A DNA stretch of 31,361 nt from the IMG/VR virus record IMGVR_UViG_3300025132_000177, positions 1 through 31,361 of that record, one strand, 5' to 3'. This document shows positions 1 to 9,238 of this stretch, piece after piece (within the stretch, counting starts at the first letter, position 1; the number at the start of each line of letters is the position of its first letter). The notes beneath the pieces were generated by a model. It was not told the origin of the DNA and searched no databases. It worked only from the letters and a program-made list of their open reading frames with translations. The stretch is from a virus. A program made the translations under genes and the position numbers.

Positions 1-268
1 AAAATGTTTGCGCTTTATTCTCATACCCAAATCTTGCTATCTTACGTAATCCTATGGTAAAATTATAATCATAAGGAGTTGAAATAGTCTTTGTAGATAA
101 ACCGTTATCCACAGAGAATACATCAACGTCAGAAAGTGATGTTCCACCATTCACAGCCGCATAAAAAGTAGAGAACTTTAATAAGTCTTTAATCTCTTCT
201 TTACCAAATGTTTGCGCTACCGTTATATTAGATACAAGTAGTAGCAGTATTATTAGTTTTCTTACCAT
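1..268 (-). CDS. Secreted/outer-membrane-type protein, N-terminal part (partial)
   Basis: An open frame starts at the ATG complementary to 266-268 and runs off the left edge, so only 89 residues are visible. The first ~18 residues form a classic signal peptide: MVRK, a Leu/Ile-rich core (LIILLLLVSNI), then TVAQ before TFGKEE. Cleavage just before or after that Gln is common in Bacteroidota exported proteins. The mature part alternates polar and hydrophobic residues (KFSTFYAAVNGGTSLSDVDV, then TIGLRKIARFGYENKAQTF), as in beta-strand proteins. It begins 30 bases after the stop of the 2978-aa gene, with an A/T-rich leader and no Shine-Dalgarno, and is the last gene of the visible operon. I recall similar proteins beside structural genes in marine Bacteroidota phages, but no function is established. 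It could be an outer-membrane barrel made in the infected cell or a virion component. The frame and signal peptide are clear; the role is unknown. Confidence 0.75.
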   Translation of the reverse strand, partial: MVRKLIILLLLVSNITVAQTFGKEEIKDLLKFSTFYAAVNGGTSLSDVDVFSVDNGLSTKTISTPYDYNFTIGLRKIARFGYENKAQTF

Positions 269-298
269 CTATTTATTATCACTTATTTTTTGAATTGT

Positions 299-3200
299 TT
301 AATCATGATAGTAACAATATCCACTAGAAGCAGATGTTTGCATTTTACATCTTTTCTTATTACTCTTAATCTTTCTACACTGAGTTTTCTTGCCATCTTT
401 TCTTTGCTTAACTTCAGCGTGGATAGTACAAAAAGAACCTCCTGATTCCACCTTATTTCTACATCTACCACCAGATTTGCTAACAGCAGCACACTTAACT
501 GTTTTACCTTCTTTTCTTTCTTGTTGCTGTTTTTTCTTATTAACTTCTATTTGGTTTGTTTTTCTTTTATCTTCTTTTTTCTTTTGTTTTTTACCTTTTA
601 CTTCTTTTTTAACTTTTTCTACTTCTTTGTTTTTAATACCAAGATTATACTGGCTCCAACCTAAAAACATAAGTGTTCTTTGGAACGCTGTGTTTTCGTT
701 ATCCAAAGCTTGTCTCACGTTTTGAACTTTGTTGTATAATCTATTAATAGGTATATTAGTTGTGGCTTCTATAACGTTAGTCACAGCAGACCACACTGGG
801 TTGTCAATGTCAAATGTTTCCATCTTTTTGATAACCTTCTCGTTATAATTAAGAGTTTTCTCAGCGTTTGTTATTTTTCTAGCCTTAATACCTACTGGTG
901 GAGAAACGTTTAGCATTTCCATCAAAACAGCGCTTTCATCTTTATTCCAACCTTTGCCTCTTTGTTCAGCAAACTTAATACCCATGTTTTTAAGGGTGGC
1001 TATCACAGCCCCCATAACACCGGTACCTCTAAGAACAGAGTCAATACTACCGCTTACAACTCTTTCTTTTTTACTTAACAATCTTTTATCGTCTTCATCA
1101 TCATCAAACATCATAGCAAACAAAGCTGTTTGTAATGTGTAAAATATAGCGTTTTGAATAGCAAAATAATAAGCTATTCTAGAAGCGTTAGATATATCAC
1201 TTTGTAGTTGCGTTACGTTACCCGGTGTTATCCTTCTGTTTTTAATATCTAAAAATGCTTTTTTACCTATTCTATTAAACTGAGAGGTAACGTTTTGAAA
1301 CGCAAGAATAATTTTACCAATAGGCGAGGCTTGTTGTTGTGAAACCATATCTGGTCTTGCTGACTGTTGAGATGATTCTGTTAAAATCTGAAAGTCTGTA
1401 AAAGCCTTTGATTGCGCCTCTTCTTGTGTTAACCCTTGTTTTAAATATGTATTAATTCTATTTCTATAAAAAGTAGCGCCACCAGAAGCAATAGCTATAT
1501 TATCACCAATTTGTGTAGGTAAAAACCCTAGTTCTAACAACTTTGCAACCAAAGCCCTTGGTGTATTCTTAGCGTTACGCATAGAGGCCGCTAATTCAGC
1601 GCCGTTAATATCAGTTTTAATACCACCTCTTCTTTGTTTTATCATGTCAGAGTTAAATATAAACGCCCAATCCTTCCAATATTGCTTTTGATTAGCAAAA
1701 GCTTTAGCCGCTGCAAATATATTATTATCAGCAAAGTTAATATAGTTAACCATCGACATTTGCTGGAGCAGTGCGGATCTCATGTTAAAGAACATAACAG
1801 CACCTACAGATCCATTAACATAGTTCATAAATCTGTTTACCAAGGCATTTTGTCCACTAGGTCTATTTCTACCTGTTTCAGTTCTATACAATATATCTTC
1901 TATAGCACTCCTAAAACTTGCGCCATAAGCAGCTTCAATTTTGTTTAAGTTTTCTTTTGAAAACACAATGCCAGCGTTTTCGTTAAACTCAGCAAAGTAT
2001 TGTGCTCTACCAACTCTACCAGTAGCGTCGTCTAAATCTACTCTTATATCGCTAGTCTCCCATGTCTCTGTTGGGTTTACGTAGGCGTCTTGCTTTGATA
2101 TTATGTTTAAGTTTTCAGCATAAGCTTGTAAACTTGGGTCAGATTGAACTATTTCCGTTAGCCTAGATTGGTCAGTCGGCGATAAACCAGGTATTTTGTA
2201 ACCATGTTTATTCCACAAGTAAACTCTTATAGCATCTTGAAAAGTAAAGTCACCATCAGGAGTTTTTTTATTAAGCTTTTTTCTGACATCCTTGTACTCT
2301 TTGTTTAAGTTTTTGTAATCGTTGGCTATACTTTGTTTCGCTGTATCCAACTCTCTATAAGCTCTATTTAAAGGCCTAATCAACGCTTGTTCAAAAAAGT
2401 CTCTATGTGCGTTACCCTCCTTACCTTTACCCATAAAGTTATAGAGTATACCTACAAAATCTTCATGTGATGGTGGTATAAAATACCTAAACTTACCTTT
2501 ACTAGCACCACGCTTTCTAGCTTTAACTTCTGAAAACCTTTTTTTAGATTCTATTTTTGTTACACTTTCTAATATATCGTTAAATTTAGTATTTATATCT
2601 TGACTAAACTGCACCCTTGCTTGTTGAACCTTAGACTTAACATCGAATTGATCCAGCATGTTTTGTACGGCTTGCACGTTTTGTAAAGCGTCATCCGCAA
2701 AATAGAAATCGTTATAACCTTCGGCAACTTTATCAGCTATCCAAAGCGCTTTAGCTTCTGATGTAGAATTAGCTAAACCAGTAATATTTTTTAATGGTAT
2801 ATTTAGGCCATTAGCTTGTAAAAACTCAAATATAGCTGGAGCAGAATCAGCAGGCCTTGCTGTTAACACAAACATGTTCTCAGGACCAAACTTACCTTGC
2901 AGTTTCATTGCTTTGTTAAATAACGAAGCGGTTTTACCATCTACAACTTTGCTAAACTCTGAGAAGTCATGTACCCAACCTTGATCTAGTAAATCAGCGC
3001 CTTCTTGAGCAAACTCTTCGGCTGTTAGTTTTCTAACCGTACCTTCAGGTGATGTAGATATAACTAAAGACTTACTCGTAGCCAACGTATCGTCAAAATC
3101 TAAAATAGTAATACCTCTTGATTCCTGTGAATAACTAGTAGTTCTAGCAACAGCAATAGCGTTGTCTACCCTTTTGTTTTCGCTAATTTGTTCTTTTATA

Positions 3201-6200
3201 TCAACTCTATTTACCTCTCTAGAAAACGCTGCGCTAACCTCGCCTGATAGTTGTTTTATAATTAAATCGTTGGCTCTTGAAACCTCCATGCCTTCAACGC
3301 CAAAGTACTCAGCTATAGTCTTACCTTCGTTATGAAGATAGTACATGTTTAAATCTATACCTGACGCCGCAAGCCTTACAATAGAAGAGTATCCATCAGG
3401 TAGGTTTAAACTGCCATCTAAAAGTCTTGGAACTATTTTTTCGTAATACACATCTGGCATACTAGTAGAATAACCAGAGTCATCAATCATTTTATCGTGC
3501 GCATATTGCTTAGAATCAAGAATACCGCCCTGCATATAGGATTTACCGACTACTTTCCAAACTTCATCTACTTTTCCTTGTAAAGCTGCTGATAGTAAAG
3601 CTTTACCAATTAAATTTTGTGGATCCGTGTGTTCTTCTTTTATTGGTTGGTTAAATATAGGTTTTTTATTAGAGTCTACAGGATAAAAAACAAATGGAGC
3701 TAAAATTCTTGTAAACACGTTCTGCTGTTTACCAGTATCTAATAACATTTCTTCAAACATCCAAACGTCTCTAGGGTTTGTTTGAAGATGAGATTCAATA
3801 GCTTTATAAAAATCACGTAACAAAGGTAATCTATCTTTGTTTTCTTGATTAAACTCTCCTTTAATAAGTTTTTCATGAAACGCTTTACTGTAAACAGCAC
3901 CATCACCACCGTATTTTGTTCTAGATATATATGCTTGCTCTACGTTTGCATTATTAATCAAATTATTAAAATTACCAACTGTTTGGAAAAAACCACCTTT
4001 TTTACCACCAGTAGTGGTTATTCTTATTAATTGTCTAAACTGAGGGTGTGATTCTAAAAAGTTGTTAATAACACTAACACCAGCTTCTCTATAGTTCTGC
4101 CCAGTTTCTACTATTTTACCATCTTTGTCTTTGTAAATAAATGGAGCATCTAAATCTCTAGTTGAATACGTTTTTGGTGTCCCGTCTTTTTTGAAACCAT
4201 CTTCTACTTTTTTATTTGGAACTCTAAATAAACCTAAAGAAGCGCCAAGCACACCAATAGGTTGTATATAGGTTTGTTTAAATGCAACAACAGCATCTTC
4301 AGAATACATGGTAACAGCTTTACCATCTTTTATCTGATCAACTCTCTCTTTAGTTAGATTAAGAACATCTTTTTCTTGCCTTACACCTTGGTTGATAGCT
4401 AAAACCGCAGTTTGTATTATTTGTGATCTAAGCGCTGGGTCTACAGAGGTATTATTTATTCTATTTCTAGGTATTAAACCAAATATAGCTAAGTAATCAC
4501 TAGGATCTATCCTTTGTTTAGCTTGCTCTTTTAAACCTTTACCAGTTCCAGTTGTTTTGAAAGACATTCTACCACCAGCTTTAAAAAACGCTTTACCTAA
4601 AGCTGTGTTGGCAATACCAGTTGGATTACCAGCTCTCGTTGTTCCTTCTGGTAAGGAAACTATATGTTCATCACGTTTAGATAGTATATAATCTTGTGAT
4701 GACTTTCTCATGGTGGTAGTGAGGTCTTGTTCTCTAATTAATCTTATTGGATCAACACCATACATCTTAGCTACTTTTTCTAGTATTGGATAATACTTAC
4801 CAGTTGGTATGCGTAGTGACTTTAACTCTTTAGGCGGTTTTTTACCGTCTTTTTTGTACTGAGCCTTTAACTCTGGCGTTATCTCAGTACCGTCTTTCAT
4901 AAACTTACGATGTGACACTGTGTTCTTTTTAACGTCTAAATACGTGTTAACACCTTCAACTCCAAACGCTACAATATCAGTTCTTATTTCGTTTTGTAGA
5001 GCTGTTTCACCAAAAGTTTCTAAAACAACTTTATCTTGAGCTACAACACGCTCACGTTTTGGTGTTGTTACAGTTATTTCACCACCTTGTTTTTCAACTT
5101 TCTCGGTAACACCCTCTTGTTGCATTGATTGAATAACATTACCAAATCTAGGATCATCTTTATAAAACTCTATAAGTCTAGCGTCTAATAACTTTAACCT
5201 AGTTCTAGGTACGGTAGAGTTTAAATAACCCATTATGCTATCGTTCTTTTTAGGGTTATAGCCGTTTAATAGCCCCATCAAACCTCTTTTTTCGTCAAAT
5301 AAAAAGTTGTTTACTATATCAGCTTTGTCTTCTTGATTAATACCTTCTAATACAGGTAACCTTCTATCTACCTCGTTTTCCAACGTATATGCCACCATTA
5401 AAGCGGCGTCTCTTTTTGTCTTAGGATTTTTAGATGATAAAGCTTCTTTAAACGTTTCTACTTCTTGATATACTTGCGAAAACTGAGCCTCAGCTTTTTT
5501 GTCAGCCTTTGCCTTGAAAGCTTTACGTATAGCTGCTTCATCAGACCTTGTAAGTGTGTTATTTTTAATCTTCTTACCAAGAGTTACCAAGAATTCCATT
5601 ACATCAATTTCTCCAGCGAAGTTAAAGTTAAAATCTTTTCCAGTAGTTGTTGTTAATGCGTCGTTAGACATTAATGCCCATAAATTAGCAAATCCTTTGT
5701 TCTTTTTAACATCGAATTTACCATCTCCAACCTCCTCTAAAAACACACTGATAATCTCAGCCGCACCTTGTCTACCATTACCTGTTCTCAGCATAATACG
5801 CTTATGCATACCCTTATCATTCTTTTTAGTCCAATCTAATATTTGCTCTGCCATTGGCGTGAAAATCTTATTTCCACCAGCGGCCTGCAAGGCATTCCAA
5901 AACACTTGATGACCACCCTCATGTACTCTAGTCTCAAATCTTTCAGCCCTAGCTTGAGACTCAACGATAGAAAATGATATAGCGTCTGCCGTCTTACCTT
6001 TTGTTCCAGCTAAATTATTGTAAGCAACTCTGTTTAAACCATAGATACTCCCATCTTTTATACCTGCTAATATTCGTTTTTTATCAGCTTCTAAATCTTT
6101 TATAATTCTAGTTTTATCTTTTTCAGATATTTTAGAGTTTTTAATAACTTCGACCTCCTTGTTAATGGTATTCTCTATAAAAGTTGAAGCCTCTTCTTTA

Positions 6201-9200
6201 GTTTCGTATGGCGTATAGTTTTTTGCAAGCGCTGTTTTTTTATAGTTACCATTGCTTTCTCTAACCTGCTCTTTAGCCCAAATATACCTAGCTCTTTCTA
6301 ATACTTTTTTATCTTCAGGTTTTTGGTTGCCTTCGTTTTGCAACTCAGTTGTAGCCAAGTCTTTTAAACGCTCAAGGTTTTCTTTACCTTCTTCGTTAGT
6401 AGGGTTAACAACAAATACCCATTTACTGCCAAAAGATTTAGGGTCTTTAAACTGCTGAGCGGCTGAATTAGAAGCGTTAAAGTATGCTAGCAACTCTTTT
6501 AACCTCTTATCTTGTGTTTTCTTGTCTAAACCACTGTCTAATATTTTTTGAGCTTCAACCTTAATTTGCTCTGCTCTTAATTCGTTTTCAAGAAACAGTT
6601 TGTAAGCCACGGGATCTAGTTTATCCTTAATGTTGTTGCCCACCTTGTTTATAACAGCTTCATTTTTATTCATCAACTCCTCAATACGAGCTTCGTTATT
6701 TTTTATTGTTTCCTTTCCTTTTGCTCTATCAGCGGATCTTGGTCCTAGATACTTAAGACCTTCTTTTATGTCAGCGTTTATGTCATAAAGCTTTTGCATC
6801 TCAGTCATGTTATCTCTAACCTCTTGCAACGATTTGTGATCAGAAAATTGAGACGTAATTAAACCAGCTGTAAAACCAGTATAAGATATAGCCATACCCA
6901 TTGTTAATCCTAAAAACGCAGCGTGATCTATATTGTTAAGTACAGGTTTACCATCTATCATGTTTTGAGTTACTTGCGTAGCACTTTCACTAAAACTTTC
7001 TAAAACAGGTGAAAATATTAAGGCTTTCTTAGCGTTGTTTTTGAAAAAAGCATTCATACTATTATCTAACAGTGCTTTACCACTGCCTCCTCGCATCATG
7101 TTTCTTGCGTTACGCATTATTGGTACTGTTATCATGTAATCTAACACTACTTCTGAACCAGCGTACCCCAAACTTTTAAACCACTTTTCCCATGTTGGAC
7201 TAGGTGGGCCAAACTTATACCTGTCTTCCATAGTCATTTCAGCCCACTTATCACCAAACACAGAAGCGCCAAGTATACCAAGGCCAGCGTGACCAGTCAT
7301 CAAAGTTGCATATATAGGTATTTGATCTACAGCAGATTGAGCCATAAATCTACCAAAATTACCATCTTCAAAAGCTCTATCCCACTCTACATCTTTTCTA
7401 AAAGACTGTCTATTTTTAGCAACTGTTTCTTTCCATCTAATAGCTTCATCATCACCACCGCTAGCTCCAAAAGTTAAAAACTTAGGAACACCATAAACAC
7501 CAGTCATAGCTATATTACCAAAACCGTAACCTAAAACCTCTTGAGTACGCTCCCAATCATTATAGTTTCTTTTTATCAAGTCCCATTTAAACGAGTTGTT
7601 TTCTAAAACAGACATCGCTTCATTTGCATCCTTCATGATACTATCAAAGCTAGACATCATTTCTAGAACCTCAACGTGATCTCTAGTATGCTGCTCCCAG
7701 ACGTGTAGAGGTATTACCTTACCATTATCTAACTGGATATCGTTATCACTACTTGGGTAGTTGTGTTTTGGGTTTTGTATATTAGCGTTTGTTTCGTTAA
7801 ATCTCTTGTACACGTCAGAAGCTTCTATATTGCTTACTGAATTTTTTAAAAGTAACTCATTAGCCCTGTATTTTAAAACAGCATCCGCCTCCTCGTCGTT
7901 ACCAGCTACTTTTAATTTGTAGTACTGGTCTTTCATTTCTTTACGAATTTTTTCTTGAAAATCAATTCTTTCGTAATCATCTGCTAAATTAACACCCTCT
8001 TCCTTAGCTCTTTTCAAAATCCAGTCAGCGTCCCAGTCTTCGAAATCCTCAAGCTCGTTCATATACGCGTCATACTTAAATTTTCTTAAATATTTTCTTT
8101 CAGCGTTTTGAAGGTTTAGTAAAGCTTTTTCTTTTATTTCGTCTACAGTGGGTTCAACGTAAGGTGTGTTGCTAGCAGCTGCTTTATTTCTATTTTCTTG
8201 TATTAACTGCTTTCTAGCTTCTTTAATTTCTTTTTCATATCCACCAAACTCAAGATTAACCTCTATACTCGTTGCCCCCATGTGACGCGTCTGTTTCTTT
8301 TCGTTGAATATATCGATTGAGGTTAATCCTTTTTCTTCTATTTGAGCTGTGTATTCTTTCTCTGTAGGTTCTAGTTTTTCTTTTCTTATCTTCTCAAGAT
8401 ATATAGCTCTTTCTTCATCATTAGTTATCGTTTGGGCTTTATCGCTTTCAGCAGTATGAGCTTCTAGAAAATTAGTTAACTTGTTGTAATTATCAATTTT
8501 AACAGCGTCCCAACCACCAAAATCTTCTTGCCAAAATCCTTGAAGATCTAACTCTATTACCTCCTCAGACCCATCGGGTGCTATCATTTTTATAGCATCA
8601 AAAGATGTCCTGGAAACTGATTCTCCTTTTTTACCGTGTTTAGTTCTTCTCTGTGTTGTTGTGTTGGTTTCTTTAAACTTAATATCAGTGTGCCCATATT
8701 TTTCTCGCAAATAATTAAGAGCATCTGTTTCTTCCATTTCCCAAAAGTTACTACTTTTTGCGCCTTTTCCAATACCTTTTACAGTTACATCGTGTCTAAA
8801 ACTATTATATAAAGGATTGTTGTTTGTGTAAAGTTTGTTGTAATCAAGATTCGTGTCATCATATTCGAATCTTCTCGACATCACGTTATCACCGAAACGA
8901 ACTTCACCACCTCTCATTTCCGCATCAGCGTTTATAAGCATATCGTTAGCGTTGTCTCCCTCTCCTAAAACTACTTTTTTAGTGCTTTTCTCTTCTTCTT
9001 TTTTGGGTGTGGCTAATTTTTTTCTTTCTTCTTCTTCTTGCTTCCTTAATTCTTTTTCGTTCTTTAATCTATTAGATATATTTTTTCTAATTTCAGATAA
9101 TTGCTCGCTTGTTATCTCACCTCTCTCATGCCGCTCTACAAAAATTTGCATCGCGGCTTCAAGATCACTGTCTTTTTTAGCTAACTCAGCTTGAATAGCT

Positions 9201-9235
9201 GACTTTTGCATTATGTCAAATTTAATATCACTCAT
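299..9235 (-). CDS. Giant multidomain virion/ejection-type protein (metallopeptidase-like, HAD-like, zinc-binding C-terminus)
   Basis: A 2978-residue protein. Residues ~1-560 are charged and helical. Hydrophobic stretches lie near 569-600, 636-660 and 770-792. HEGGH at 1105-1109 fits the HExxH zinc-peptidase signature, with E1160 in AAEIISVFLEEV as a plausible third ligand. A HAD-like phosphatase core follows: DFDDT at 2046-2050, LTAR with T2125, FADD with D2181/D2182. The later helical region includes FLPTQIGDNIAIASGG, resembling helical domains of large phage polyvalent proteins, and a hydrophobic helix near 2684-2709 followed by an Asp/Glu run. A Lys-rich linker (~2866-2914) leads to two Cys3His motifs. 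The start is 3 bases after the previous stop, so translation is probably coupled. Size and place after the tail genes suggest an internal protein ejected with DNA, as T7 gp16 is; this is inference. No RNA polymerase DxDGD motif was found. Confidence 0.9.
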   Translation of the reverse strand: MSDIKFDIMQKSAIQAELAKKDSDLEAAMQIFVERHERGEITSEQLSEIRKNISNRLKNEKELRKQEEEERKKLATPKKEEEKSTKKVVLGEGDNANDMLINADAEMRGGEVRFGDNVMSRRFEYDDTNLDYNKLYTNNNPLYNSFRHDVTVKGIGKGAKSSNFWEMEETDALNYLREKYGHTDIKFKETNTTTQRRTKHGKKGESVSRTSFDAIKMIAPDGSEEVIELDLQGFWQEDFGGWDAVKIDNYNKLTNFLEAHTAESDKAQTITNDEERAIYLEKIRKEKLEPTEKEYTAQIEEKGLTSIDIFNEKKQTRHMGATSIEVNLEFGGYEKEIKEARKQLIQENRNKAAASNTPYVEPTVDEIKEKALLNLQNAERKYLRKFKYDAYMNELEDFEDWDADWILKRAKEEGVNLADDYERIDFQEKIRKEMKDQYYKLKVAGNDEEADAVLKYRANELLLKNSVSNIEASDVYKRFNETNANIQNPKHNYPSSDNDIQLDNGKVIPLHVWEQHTRDHVEVLEMMSSFDSIMKDANEAMSVLENNSFKWDLIKRNYNDWERTQEVLGYGFGNIAMTGVYGVPKFLTFGASGGDDEAIRWKETVAKNRQSFRKDVEWDRAFEDGNFGRFMAQSAVDQIPIYATLMTGHAGLGILGASVFGDKWAEMTMEDRYKFGPPSPTWEKWFKSLGYAGSEVVLDYMITVPIMRNARNMMRGGSGKALLDNSMNAFFKNNAKKALIFSPVLESFSESATQVTQNMIDGKPVLNNIDHAAFLGLTMGMAISYTGFTAGLITSQFSDHKSLQEVRDNMTEMQKLYDINADIKEGLKYLGPRSADRAKGKETIKNNEARIEELMNKNEAVINKVGNNIKDKLDPVAYKLFLENELRAEQIKVEAQKILDSGLDKKTQDKRLKELLAYFNASNSAAQQFKDPKSFGSKWVFVVNPTNEEGKENLERLKDLATTELQNEGNQKPEDKKVLERARYIWAKEQVRESNGNYKKTALAKNYTPYETKEEASTFIENTINKEVEVIKNSKISEKDKTRIIKDLEADKKRILAGIKDGSIYGLNRVAYNNLAGTKGKTADAISFSIVESQARAERFETRVHEGGHQVFWNALQAAGGNKIFTPMAEQILDWTKKNDKGMHKRIMLRTGNGRQGAAEIISVFLEEVGDGKFDVKKNKGFANLWALMSNDALTTTTGKDFNFNFAGEIDVMEFLVTLGKKIKNNTLTRSDEAAIRKAFKAKADKKAEAQFSQVYQEVETFKEALSSKNPKTKRDAALMVAYTLENEVDRRLPVLEGINQEDKADIVNNFLFDEKRGLMGLLNGYNPKKNDSIMGYLNSTVPRTRLKLLDARLIEFYKDDPRFGNVIQSMQQEGVTEKVEKQGGEITVTTPKRERVVAQDKVVLETFGETALQNEIRTDIVAFGVEGVNTYLDVKKNTVSHRKFMKDGTEITPELKAQYKKDGKKPPKELKSLRIPTGKYYPILEKVAKMYGVDPIRLIREQDLTTTMRKSSQDYILSKRDEHIVSLPEGTTRAGNPTGIANTALGKAFFKAGGRMSFKTTGTGKGLKEQAKQRIDPSDYLAIFGLIPRNRINNTSVDPALRSQIIQTAVLAINQGVRQEKDVLNLTKERVDQIKDGKAVTMYSEDAVVAFKQTYIQPIGVLGASLGLFRVPNKKVEDGFKKDGTPKTYSTRDLDAPFIYKDKDGKIVETGQNYREAGVSVINNFLESHPQFRQLIRITTTGGKKGGFFQTVGNFNNLINNANVEQAYISRTKYGGDGAVYSKAFHEKLIKGEFNQENKDRLPLLRDFYKAIESHLQTNPRDVWMFEEMLLDTGKQQNVFTRILAPFVFYPVDSNKKPIFNQPIKEEHTDPQNLIGKALLSAALQGKVDEVWKVVGKSYMQGGILDSKQYAHDKMIDDSGYSTSMPDVYYEKIVPRLLDGSLNLPDGYSSIVRLAASGIDLNMYYLHNEGKTIAEYFGVEGMEVSRANDLIIKQLSGEVSAAFSREVNRVDIKEQISENKRVDNAIAVARTTSYSQESRGITILDFDDTLATSKSLVISTSPEGTVRKLTAEEFAQEGADLLDQGWVHDFSEFSKVVDGKTASLFNKAMKLQGKFGPENMFVLTARPADSAPAIFEFLQANGLNIPLKNITGLANSTSEAKALWIADKVAEGYNDFYFADDALQNVQAVQNMLDQFDVKSKVQQARVQFSQDINTKFNDILESVTKIESKKRFSEVKARKRGASKGKFRYFIPPSHEDFVGILYNFMGKGKEGNAHRDFFEQALIRPLNRAYRELDTAKQSIANDYKNLNKEYKDVRKKLNKKTPDGDFTFQDAIRVYLWNKHGYKIPGLSPTDQSRLTEIVQSDPSLQAYAENLNIISKQDAYVNPTETWETSDIRVDLDDATGRVGRAQYFAEFNENAGIVFSKENLNKIEAAYGASFRSAIEDILYRTETGRNRPSGQNALVNRFMNYVNGSVGAVMFFNMRSALLQQMSMVNYINFADNNIFAAAKAFANQKQYWKDWAFIFNSDMIKQRRGGIKTDINGAELAASMRNAKNTPRALVAKLLELGFLPTQIGDNIAIASGGATFYRNRINTYLKQGLTQEEAQSKAFTDFQILTESSQQSARPDMVSQQQASPIGKIILAFQNVTSQFNRIGKKAFLDIKNRRITPGNVTQLQSDISNASRIAYYFAIQNAIFYTLQTALFAMMFDDDEDDKRLLSKKERVVSGSIDSVLRGTGVMGAVIATLKNMGIKFAEQRGKGWNKDESAVLMEMLNVSPPVGIKARKITNAEKTLNYNEKVIKKMETFDIDNPVWSAVTNVIEATTNIPINRLYNKVQNVRQALDNENTAFQRTLMFLGWSQYNLGIKNKEVEKVKKEVKGKKQKKKEDKRKTNQIEVNKKKQQQERKEGKTVKCAAVSKSGGRCRNKVESGGSFCTIHAEVKQRKDGKKTQCRKIKSNKKRCKMQTSASSGYCYYHD

Positions 9236-9238
9236 ATG

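Noticed and set aside
283-492. 69-aa minus-strand frame near the left edge
   Set aside because: It overlaps the zinc-motif-coding end of the 2978-aa gene in another frame. The Cys3His spacing shows which frame is real.
7060-7110. P-loop (Walker A) in the giant protein at GGSGKALL
   Set aside because: The spacing does not fit GxxxxGK(S/T), and no Walker B follows at a suitable distance.
299-9235. Virion RNA polymerase as in some crAss-like and N4-like phages
   Set aside because: The size and position would fit, but I found no DxDGD-type catalytic motif. The one DFDDT motif belongs to a HAD core, shown by the following LTAR and FADD motifs.
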